In this document: positions 1-5,724 of the stretch, in pieces | Position numbering within the stretch: the stretch's first letter is position 1 | Layout of the letters: each line of letters starts with the position of its first letter | Source: Verrucomicrobiota bacterium | Lineage (GTDB): Bacteria > Verrucomicrobiota > Verrucomicrobiia > Chthoniobacterales > UBA10450 | DNA: 6,821 nucleotides | Assembly (NCBI GenBank): GCA_003219095.1 | Contig: QHPM01000274.1 | Location: 1 to 6,821, forward strand | Reading direction: 5' to 3' | Made by a program: the position numbers and the translations under genes | Notes under the pieces: generated by a model | Databases searched by the model: none | Told to the model about the DNA's origin: nothing | The model's input: the letters and a program-made list of their open reading frames with translations, nothing else

Positions 1-369
1 ATTCGGAGTGGCGGGATTGCGTCGGGTGAGTTGGACGAAGTAGGAGACGAAAGCGTCCCGCGGATCGCGCGCCAGCAGGACAATCGGCCTCTTCCGGACG
101 GCGCGGCGCGGAATCAAATATTTCCTGCGCAATCGGTCCCAGGCATTGCCTTTGGTCCGATGCTCGAAACGATCGTGCGAATAAATTATGCGCGGAACTC
201 CAATGTCGCCACGATCGGTCAGATCAAGCGAAAATTGCCGGCCCAGTTTGTAGGAAAAATAAGCGTTAAGGAATGTGCGTGCCCAGGTCCGCCCGCTTTT
301 GGGAATGGAAAGGAGGATGGCGTCGCCACCGGAAAGCTCGCGGGCCCGGCTGCTGAGGTTCCATCGCAT
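1..369 (-). CDS. Sulfotransferase (PAPS-dependent), N-terminal part, runs off left edge
   Basis: The first 123 codons are open to the window edge with no stop, so the C-terminus is missing. Seen: PKSGRTW at residues 23-29, matching the 5'-phosphosulfate-binding loop (PKSGTTW-like) of cytosolic-type sulfotransferases, and LLARDPRDAFVSYF at about 98-111, matching the 3'-phosphate-binding motif with its conserved Arg101 and Ser109. A YSHD stretch (63-66) resembles the F/YSHD segment of bacterial members. From family knowledge, such enzymes move sulfate from PAPS to a hydroxyl or amine of a carbohydrate, lipid or small molecule; the acceptor cannot be told here. The ATG at 367-369 was chosen because the P-loop begins about 20 residues in, as is usual, and no in-frame ATG lies upstream for at least 35 codons. 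The Shine-Dalgarno is weak (AGG about 10 nt upstream). No signal peptide, so cytoplasmic. It lies downstream of ssrA on the same strand, separated by 286 bp. Confidence 0.88.
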   Translation of the reverse strand, partial: MRWNLSSRARELSGGDAILLSIPKSGRTWARTFLNAYFSYKLGRQFSLDLTDRGDIGVPRIIYSHDRFEHRTKGNAWDRLRRKYLIPRRAVRKRPIVLLARDPRDAFVSYFVQLTRRNPATPN

Positions 370-512
370 GGTCGATGAACCTAGTCGCGTAACGGTGGCG
401 GTCGAGCGACGACTGGAAGCTGCAGCTTGGCCTGAATTGGATAAACGGCGGCTTGGAAACCGCCACTCCTGGTAGCTTAACCAGATCGCCTGGTAAAATT
501 CGGAACAAACGG

Positions 513-558
513 GAGTTAACAATTCGCAGTTGCAGATGCAACACTCGGATGTTAACTC
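513..558. repeat. Two-tier symmetric palindrome (46 bp)
   Basis: The outer arms GAGTTAACA (513-521) and TGTTAACTC (550-558) are perfect 9-bp inverted copies. Nested exactly at the centre is GTTGCA-GA-TGCAAC (529-542), a 6-bp-arm dyad; both share the centre at 535.5. The 7-8 bp spacers between the tiers are not complementary apart from possible G-U pairs. Such symmetry suits a binding site for a dimeric regulator, or a two-stem RNA hairpin in the ssrA-to-sulfotransferase interval. It lies 98 bp past the ssrA 3' end and 144 bp before the sulfotransferase start. No promoter boxes are convincing on either strand, so its role is open. Confidence 0.6.
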
Positions 559-604
559 GACCGACCGAGGGGCTGAGCTGCCGAACTCAAGAAAGTCCGC
601 CTTC

Positions 605-622
605 GTCCGGCGGCGGCCGGAC
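605..622 (-). terminator. GC-rich hairpin downstream of ssrA, possible terminator
   Basis: GTCCGGC (605-611) and GCCGGAC (616-622) form a perfect 7-bp stem with a 4-base loop, 34 bp beyond the tmRNA 3' end. On the minus strand a second, mutually exclusive stem, CCGCC...GGCGG, is followed by ACTTTCTT, a poor U-tract. It may terminate or help process the ssrA transcript, but without a clear U-run an intrinsic terminator is only tentative. Confidence 0.35.
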
Positions 623-655
623 TACGGCCCGACATTTTCGCGCGCAGAGTAGAAG

Positions 656-1011
656 TGGAGGCGAGGGGAGTTGAACCCCTGTCCTCGAAGCGGTCCACGC
701 AGACATCTACATGCTTATCCGGTGGTAAGGTTTAAGGAGCCGAACGTTGCACCGGCACACTGCCGGCTCCCGAGCGTCCACGAAATTCCTTCACCGCCCG
801 GCGCGGTCACTCCGCCGAACGATTAGCCTGCTGTCCACGTTTGGCGCCGTAGCAGGCGTCCAGCTCCAAACGTCGCGGTCAATTAAGCCGCGAGAGCGAG
901 ATCTTGGTGATCTGCGTTTATTTTTTTTGGCTCGGTTTTTAACGAGGCCAACGAACCATCCTCGACATGCCGCCTGCGCTTCAAACTTCAAGTCGAAGCC
1001 AGTATGCCCCC
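656..1011 (-). ncRNA. ssrA: tmRNA (transfer-messenger RNA), one-piece, 356 nt
   Basis: Rescues stalled ribosomes by alanyl-tRNA mimicry followed by tagging of the nascent chain. Seen: 5' end GGGGGC (1011-1006) pairs with 3' GCCTCC (662-657), giving an acceptor stem with a G3-U wobble, the AlaRS identity element. The T arm is AGGGG-TTCAACT-CCCCT, with the classical TTCAACT loop. The 5' part carries CTGGCTTCGAC, as in known tmRNAs. Pseudoknot 1 is visible: CGAGG (960-964) with CCTCG (943-947), and GGTTCG (952-957) with CGAGCC (929-934). A second pseudoknot follows the tag: ACGTTTGG (866-873) with CCAAACGT (837-844), and GCCTGCT (851-857) with AGCAGGC (826-832). GGAGCCG (764-770) pairs with CGGCTCC (736-742) in the last domain. 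The middle pseudoknot is not resolved by eye. The discriminator A (656) is followed by CTT, so CCA is not encoded. Length is close to the 363 nt of E. coli. Confidence 0.96.
883..915 (-). other. tmRNA tag reading frame, ADHQDLALAA
   Basis: The resume codon GCA (915-913) starts ten codons reading Ala-Asp-His-Gln-Asp-Leu-Ala-Leu-Ala-Ala, ending at TAA (885-883). With the Ala carried by tmRNA the appended tag would be AADHQDLALAA. Length and the ALAA end match the E. coli tag (ANDENYALAA), the part recognised by ClpXP and ClpAP. The A-rich stretch AAAAAAAATAAAC just upstream fits the position of the SmpB-dependent resume-codon determinant. Confidence 0.93.
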
Positions 1012-1029
1012 GAAATTTTAAGGGATGGC

Positions 1030-1058
1030 AATATAGCCGATGTCCCCGATTTCGTAAA
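1030..1058 (-). promoter_or_regulatory. ssrA promoter, sigma70 type
   Basis: On the minus strand TTTACG (1058-1053; 4/6 to TTGACA) and TATATT (1035-1030; 5/6 to TATAAT) are separated by exactly 17 bp. Transcription would start near 1023, leaving a leader of about 12 nt before the mature 5' end at 1011, for removal by RNase P as is usual for tmRNA. Boxes are read directly; use is inferred. Confidence 0.65.
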
Positions 1059-1316
1059 GGTCGGGAGGCCTGGGATGATCGTGCGCATTGTAGAACGGTT
1101 AACGCGGTAAACTGCCGGTTTGAAACGTATTTCTCTCCGATCAGGGGCCTTGCTGCGAGCCGGGCCGCGCTAACAGACATTCAAGAGAACACGTGGGGCA
1201 ACGCGAAAGGTAAAGCAGAGTTTCGATGAAAAATCTCGATTCCGAACGGCGAAGCTTGCGAACCAGAAGCGTCGAATTCGGGAAGAAGACTTGGCAAGAC
1301 TCCGCTACATTCGGGA
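1059..1316. other. Intergenic stretch, no gene seen
   Basis: Between the ssrA promoter and the propeller gene I find no tRNA, no credible ORF and no strong terminator. A short open frame from ATG 1226 runs about 51 codons into the next gene but has no ribosome-binding site and no recognisable composition. A TACATT at 1306-1311 could be a -10 box for the downstream gene. Confidence 0.4.
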
Positions 1317-2318
1317 ATGAGAAAACTACTGACTGTCGGTTTCATTTTGTTCGGTACGATCCTTCGGGTCACTGCCGCTGGTGAATACAAATTCATCAGA
1401 GAAATCCCCATCAGCGGTGCAGGCGGTTGGGATTATCTCTCGATCGATTCGAAGGCGCGACACCTCTATGTCACACATGCGAACAAAGTCGTCGTGGTTG
1501 ATTTGAACAACGATACTATCGCAGGCGAAATCGCCGATACTCCGGGCGTGCACGGATTCGCTATCGCGCCGGAACTTGGACGCGGTTTTTCCAGCAACGG
1601 CAAAGAAAACAAGGTCAGCGTGGTGGATCTCAAAACAAATGGCACGATGGCAAAGGTGGAGACGGGAGAAGTGCCCGATGCAATTCTGGACGAGCCGGAG
1701 CGCGGAGAGATTTACGCTTTCAATGGCAAAGGACAATCAGCGACGGTGATTGACGCGAAGAGCGACAAGGTTGTTGCGACAATTCCGCTGGAGGGCAAAC
1801 CGGAATTCGCTCAGTCACAAGGCGGTCGTGTGTTTTGCAACATCGAAGACAAGAATGAAGTCATCGCGATCGATACAAAAACGCACAGTGTGGTGGCAAA
1901 GTGGCCGCTGGCACCGGGAGAGGAACCCACTGGCATGGCAATCGATGCCGCGCATCACCGTTTGTTTGTTGGCTGCGACAAACTTCTGGTCATGCTCGAC
2001 AGCACGACAGGTAAGGTCATCGCCACCGCGCCGATCGGAGCGGGTGTAGACGCGTGTGTTTTTGACGACGCTGCTCAACTAGTCTTTGCATCCTGTGGCG
2101 ATGGGACGACGACGATCGCAAAGGCTGAGGGCGACAAATTGAATGTTGTGCAAACGCTTCCGACCGAACGAGGCGCGCGGACGATGGCACTCGACCCTGT
2201 TACGCATCGCATTTATCTGGCAACGGCGAAGTTTGATGAAAACGCGAAGGATGAACGCGGGCGCCCGAAAATTATCGACAGTACATTGCACGTGCTGATT
2301 TACGGCTTGGAGCGGTAG
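1317..2318 (+). CDS. Secreted YncE/YVTN-type seven-bladed beta-propeller protein
   Basis: 333 residues. Residues 1-21 form a signal peptide (MRKLL, hydrophobic core, cleavage near VTAA), so the protein is exported to the periplasm or beyond. The rest is a repeat protein: seven spaced strands of the type RHLYVTH, GRGFSSN, GEIYAFN, GRVFCNI, HRLFVGC, QLVFASC and HRIYLAT, each with a V-V-D/I-D strand (VVVVDL, VSVVDL, ATVIDA, VIAIDT, LVMLDS) and a K-V-V-A-T/W strand. This is the 40-residue YVTN beta-propeller pattern of the YncE family, and seven copies fit one closed propeller. Family members bind partners or ligands and usually have no known catalysis; no active-site motif is seen. The start at ATG 1317 is fixed by the signal peptide. 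No proper Shine-Dalgarno precedes it; TACATT ends 5 nt upstream, so a leaderless message is possible. It converges on the dehydrogenase gene with a 15-bp gap lacking a terminator. Confidence 0.85.
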   Translation: MRKLLTVGFILFGTILRVTAAGEYKFIREIPISGAGGWDYLSIDSKARHLYVTHANKVVVVDLNNDTIAGEIADTPGVHGFAIAPELGRGFSSNGKENKVSVVDLKTNGTMAKVETGEVPDAILDEPERGEIYAFNGKGQSATVIDAKSDKVVATIPLEGKPEFAQSQGGRVFCNIEDKNEVIAIDTKTHSVVAKWPLAPGEEPTGMAIDAAHHRLFVGCDKLLVMLDSTTGKVIATAPIGAGVDACVFDDAAQLVFASCGDGTTTIAKAEGDKLNVVQTLPTERGARTMALDPVTHRIYLATAKFDENAKDERGRPKIIDSTLHVLIYGLER

Positions 2319-2336
2319 CACCGTGACCAGCGTTCA

Positions 2337-2717
2337 CTGTTCGTCGTAAATCTCTACCAAACCGATACCGGTCTGGTTGTTCTTGCCGGTGACGATCGCG
2401 GTGTATGGACCGGGAGCGAGACTGATCGCGATCGCGGATTCCAGATTGTTGGGCGGAGCGAGTCCATAGCTGGTAATCAACGCGGCTTGGCTTGCGTCAC
2501 TCTGCCAGTTGTCGTTCGAGGCGAGGAGCGCGCCATTTGCGTCACGCAACTCAAGCCTTGGATCGGGAAGGGGATTGGCGATGCCGAATTGCTGGAGCGA
2601 GGGACCGAGGGCGCGGACGGCGACGCGAGTCGCACCGATTTTGCTGCCGGTGATGAATCCGCCAATCAGCACATTGGAGCCGGTTCCGATCTGCGCGCGG
2701 GTGCTAATATTCGCGAG
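2337..2717 (-). repeat. C-terminal module, copy 2 (127 residues)
   Basis: The protein segment begins LANISTRAQIGTGSNVLIGG and ends VEIYDEQ at the C-terminus. It shares with copy 1 the order T-G-x-x-V-x-I-x-GFI-x-TG, RV-x-VRALGPSL, DP-x-x-x-L, NDNW, GLAP, E-A/S-A, YTAIV-x-GKN and TG-x-x-L-x-EIYD. I know this module from the ends of secreted Verrucomicrobiota proteins; its function is not established, and cell-surface display or ligand binding is only a guess. Confidence 0.8.
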
Positions 2718-3104
2718 CCGGGAATCGGCAGCCTGATCCAGGTCATAGATTTCTGCCAGGGCGACGCCGGTCCCGCCATTCTTACCACTCACGATGGCAG
2801 TATAATTTCCAGCGGTCAGGGTGGCGATGAGCGCCGCTTCCTTGTCGTCTGAAGGGGCGAGGCCGGCCCCTGTGATCTCCGTCTGCTGGCTATTCTTCCA
2901 ATTGTCGTTAGCCATAACGAGCGAGCCGTCACCGCGATTCAGCTGGATCACCGGATCGGCCAGCGGCCCCGATACGCCGAAATTGGCGAGGGAGGGCCCG
3001 AGTGCGCGAACCCCGACGCGTTTTGGTGCATTGCCTGTCACAATGAAGCCGCTGATTACTACGCCCTGGCCGGTTTCCGCCCGCGCACGGCCCGATATGT
3101 TTAA
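2718..3104 (-). repeat. C-terminal module, copy 1 (129 residues)
   Basis: Begins LNISGRARAETGQGVVISG directly after the dehydrogenase propeller and ends with EIYDLDQAADSR joining copy 2. Around half of its positions match copy 2 by eye, with near-identical blocks VRALGPSL, NDNW, YTAIVSGKN and EIYD. Both copies are intact and in the same frame, so the lesion in the upstream catalytic part has not visibly spread here. Confidence 0.8.
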
Positions 3105-4175
3105 TGCTTGCGCCGGAAAAGCGCTGACCCGGAAAACCTGCCCGCCGAAACCTTGCGCGAGGTAATAGAGCGCGCCGTCCGGTCCAACATGGAGATCAAC
3201 GGGAGTGGAGATGCCAGTGGCGAAGCCGATGGCTGTGCCGGCACTGGGATCGAAGACACGTATCCAGCCGCTGCAGAGATCGGAAAAAAAATACTTGCCG
3301 ATGTAGGAGGAAGGGAATTGAGGCACCAGCGGGTTATAGAAAGCGCCGCCGACAATGGCGCAGCCGGTCGTATCGCTTGTCCCGTGGCCGTAGAAGTAGA
3401 TCGGGCTGCGGAACGCTGGATTGCTCGTCGGCCCTTCTGTTGTTGGCCAGCCGTAGTTCGACCCGCCAATGCCATCGTCGATCTCTTCCCAGGTCGACTG
3501 GCCGACATCATTGATGAACATGCGGGTTGTGCCTGGCTGAAAAGCGAAAGTGAACGGATTGCGAAGGCCAAGCGCCCAAATCGCGCGATTATTTCCAGTC
3601 GCGGTATTGTAGAACGGATTGTCGGTCGGGATGGTGCCATCGACATTGATCCGCAACATCTTCCCGAGCAGGTTGGAAAGAGTTTGCGAGTTAGCGCCGT
3701 TGGCGTTCTCCCCGACGCCGATCCAGGATAACAGCCTCGCTGCCCGGTGCCGCAGTGTCGCCCGCTGCCGTAAATCGGCTGACCCGGTTGTGGATTGGCG
3801 ACGTAGCAACGGTATAATAAAGGTAGAGGTTGTGATTGGTGGCGAAGTTTGGATCGAACGCGATCCCAAGCAGGCCGCGTTCGCCGGAAGAATCGACTGC
3901 AAGGGTGACGAATGGAGCGCTGAGTAATGCGCCGTTTTTGATGACGCGCAGTTGGCCGCCCTGCTGGCAGACAAAAAGCCGTCCATCAGGCGCAAATGCC
4001 ATCGCGGTTGGTGAGCCTGACAGATTGCTGCCGACCTGTGCCTCAACAAATCCCGACGGCAAGCTCGCCGCCTTCGCAGGAAAGGCCACAACACTGAGTG
4101 AAGTTGCGATAAGGAGCGGTAGGATTGCTTTCAAACTAGAACGCGGGGCGTAAAAAAATCGCTGCGACTTCTTTT

Positions 4176-4188
4176 CATTCGATTCCTT
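4176..4188 (-). promoter_or_regulatory. Strong ribosome-binding site and ATG upstream of the dehydrogenase
   Basis: AAGGA (4188-4184) stands 5 nt before ATG (4178-4176). This is the best start signal in the region, but its frame ends after 15 codons at TGA 4131, overlapping the TTG 4134 start as TTGA. One extra T in the T7 run (4158-4152) would put this ATG in frame with the signal peptide, giving MKRSRSDFFYAPRSSLKA before the hydrophobic core. So this is either the original start with a one-base lesion, or a coupled leader. Confidence 0.6.
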
Positions 4189-4199
4189 ACCAAACCACC

Positions 4200-4255
4200 G
4201 TGATTCATCACCCCCCAGGAATCAAGGCACGGTCTTCAAATCGCTTCGTCGAAGC
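4200..4255. promoter_or_regulatory. Two small dyads in the divergent intergenic region
   Basis: GTGAT-TC-ATCAC (4200-4211) and GCTTCG-T-CGAAGC (4243-4255) are perfect short inverted repeats in the space shared by the divergent dehydrogenase and efflux genes. They could be operators for either side. No convincing -35/-10 pair was found; GATAAATTC at 4318-4326 is the best -10-like sequence toward the efflux operon but lacks a good -35. Short dyads occur by chance, so confidence is low. Confidence 0.25.
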
Positions 4256-4368
4256 TGCACCGGCCGATCATCGTTGGGCGATTGTTATGACCAAGGCGTT
4301 TTCCAAGCCAGGCGTGAGATAAATTCGATTGCTGATCTTGCGCGGTTTTTCGCTGCGACGAACCGGAA

Positions 4369-5724
4369 TTGCGTCGTATCGTCCGAACCGACGTGCGCCG
4401 CAAAACCAAATGCTGGGCCAGGTTCGCGTGTCTTTTTCTGCTCGGATCGACGACATACGCGCAGTCGGAGCAGTCGCTGTCTAATGCAACCGCAGAGAGG
4501 CTGCGAATTCCGCTGGCGCGAATTCGCAGCCCGCAATTCGAGTCGCAAATCATCGATTTTCGCAGCGGCATTGGCCCCGATGAAGCGGCCACAATCGCGC
4601 TTTATTCAAATCCGGCGCTTCGTTCTATTCGCGATCGGCGCGGACTTGCGGTCGCGCAATTAATCCAGGCCGGAATTGTTCCGAACCCGGTGGTTTCATA
4701 TGCGCGCGACTTTGTTACCGGTGGCAACACCGTCGGGACAACGACCGGTTATACCTTTAGCGCCGGCTGGGAGTTCAGCGCGCTAGTTCCGTTTTTGCCA
4801 AAGCAAACGGCCGCAAGAAAGAATCTTCGATCGGTTGACCTGGATGTTGCCTGGCAGGAATGGCAGGTGGCGATGAATGCGCGCGTGGCGGTTTATCGGG
4901 TTCTCGCGCTGGATGCGCAGGTCCAGCGCGCTCGGGAGTCGAACGGCGGATTGCAGGAGAGCACCGGCGCCATGCGGGAGGCGCTAAATAAACATGAGAA
5001 AACAGTGCTCGATCTCTCTGCGGTCGAGTCAGCCAGTCAGGATTCGCTCGCGACCATGCTTGGACTCGAGCAGGAATTTGGGCGGCAGCGCCTGGGCTTG
5101 AACAAGGTCCTGGGAGCGGAGCCGGCGATGAATATCCGCTTGCGAGCAGGACTCGTTTTGCCGACACACGTCGATGTTGCGAACGAGCATGATGATCTGC
5201 TTGGATTGCGCCAGGGCTATGAAAGTCAGGATGCAACGGTGCGCGCCGCGATTCTGACGCAGTTCCCGAAAATGTCAGCGACGTTTGTGCGAGCGAGCGA
5301 CACCACCAACGTGCACACCAGTGGTTTCAATATCTCCGTCGATGTGCCGATCTTTGATCGCAATCAAGGCGTCATCGCGACAGAGCGTGCGACCAGACAG
5401 CGATTGAAAGATGAATATGATCAGCGCGTCTTTGAGGCACGCTCCGATCTCGCGGTTGCTATCGCCGATATTCGCTCGTTAGATCGGCAAGTAAGTGCCG
5501 CGCAGGAAGCGTTGTCGGTGTTCGAGCGACTGGTCAGCTCCGCCGAAACGGCGCGAGCACAAGGAAACGTAGATGTGCTTAGCTATTACACTGCGCGCGG
5601 AACCTTGCTGCAAAAGCGAATTCAGTTAATCAAGCTCCAGCAGCAACTGCTCGAAGCGCACACTGCGCTGGAAATCGCTTCGGGCCGCTACCTGCCATCA
5701 AATGGATCGTTGAAGGGGAAATGA
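4369..5724 (+). CDS. Outer-membrane efflux factor, TolC/CzcC family
   Basis: 451 residues, normal for the family. It forms the trimeric outer-membrane channel and periplasmic tunnel of a tripartite RND pump. Seen: a basic N-region and hydrophobic stretch FACLFLLGSTTYA with likely cleavage at residue 31/32. The first family half has EAATIALYSNPALR (72-85) followed by QAGIVPNPVVSY (100-111), a CzcC-like signature. The second half has SVDVPIFDRNQG (323-334) and long heptad-like helices (340-445) with YYTARGTLLQKRIQLIKL near the end, as in OMF helical barrels. The start is uncertain: no in-frame ATG exists upstream before the TGA at 4333. TTG 4369 and GTG 4393 are the candidates; GTG gives a tidier signal peptide (MRRKTKCWARFACLFLL) and neither has a good Shine-Dalgarno. 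The stop overlaps the next start (ATGA, 5721-5724), so the genes are translationally coupled. CzcC resemblance hints at metal efflux but does not settle the substrate. Confidence 0.9.
   Translation: MRRIVRTDVRRKTKCWARFACLFLLGSTTYAQSEQSLSNATAERLRIPLARIRSPQFESQIIDFRSGIGPDEAATIALYSNPALRSIRDRRGLAVAQLIQAGIVPNPVVSYARDFVTGGNTVGTTTGYTFSAGWEFSALVPFLPKQTAARKNLRSVDLDVAWQEWQVAMNARVAVYRVLALDAQVQRARESNGGLQESTGAMREALNKHEKTVLDLSAVESASQDSLATMLGLEQEFGRQRLGLNKVLGAEPAMNIRLRAGLVLPTHVDVANEHDDLLGLRQGYESQDATVRAAILTQFPKMSATFVRASDTTNVHTSGFNISVDVPIFDRNQGVIATERATRQRLKDEYDQRVFEARSDLAVAIADIRSLDRQVSAAQEALSVFERLVSSAETARAQGNVDVLSYYTARGTLLQKRIQLIKLQQQLLEAHTALEIASGRYLPSNGSLKGK

Larger units (their letters stand above)
2334..4134 (-). 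pseudogene. PQQ-type glucose/sorbosone dehydrogenase-like secreted protein, frame broken
   Basis: Two frames together give one protein. Frame one starts at TTG 4134 with a signal peptide (KAILPLLIATS..., cleavage near AKA/AS), then SGSPTAMAFAPDGRLFV, ERGLLGIAFDPNF and NRVSRF, and stops at 3691. Meaningful sequence in it ends at about 3721. Frame two takes over near 3725 with WIGVGENANGANSQ and GKMLRINVDGTIPTDNPF. It continues with GLRNPF (the conserved Arg region of soluble glucose dehydrogenase), NDVGQSTWEEID, NYGWP and VGPDGALYYL, then two C-terminal repeats, ending at the TGA at 2334. This is the glucose/sorbosone dehydrogenase propeller fold (periplasmic, PQQ- and Ca-dependent in studied members). 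At the join ILD runs straight into IGVGEN; the family has about 20-25 residues there, including the H-x-GG segment with the catalytic-base His. Those are gone and the frame shifts, so full-length active enzyme is not expected. An open frame from 4094 covers frame two, but its first ~120 codons are out-of-frame noise. It could be real decay or an assembly error. Confidence 0.8.

Noticed and set aside
446..465. GGCGG...CCGCC hairpin at about 448-465
   Set aside because: A 5-bp stem with an 8-base loop and no U-tract in a GC-rich stretch; too weak to call a terminator.
266..544. Minus-strand 92-codon ORF upstream of and overlapping the sulfotransferase start
   Set aside because: It overlaps the sulfotransferase N-terminus in another frame and has no family features, whereas the frame starting at 369 has both PAPS-binding motifs.
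1085..1130. tRNA-like look (GGTTTGAAAC near 1119) upstream of ssrA
   Set aside because: No acceptor stem, D arm or anticodon arm can be folded around it, and the T-loop consensus is not met.
791..1180. Minus-strand 129-codon ORF, and plus-strand 160-codon ORF at 747-1229
   Set aside because: Both lie across the tmRNA gene, whose stems and tag explain the sequence; the translations have Arg/Ser-rich, non-protein-like composition.
1226..1381. Short plus-strand ORF of about 51 codons before and into the propeller gene
   Set aside because: No ribosome-binding site, overlaps the signal-peptide coding start of the real gene, no recognisable content.
2319..2333. Terminator in the convergent gap
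   Set aside because: Only a 4-bp stem (CGGT-AGC-ACCG) is present and no T-run on either strand.
2487..3731. Plus-strand ORFs opposite the dehydrogenase (2487-2852, 2821-3165, 3108-3731)
   Set aside because: Antisense shadows of a frame with clear domain motifs and tandem repeats; no ribosome-binding sites or recognisable motifs.
4236..4592. Minus-strand ORF of 118 codons opposite the start of the efflux gene
   Set aside because: Antisense to a frame with signal peptide and OMF motifs; no supporting features.
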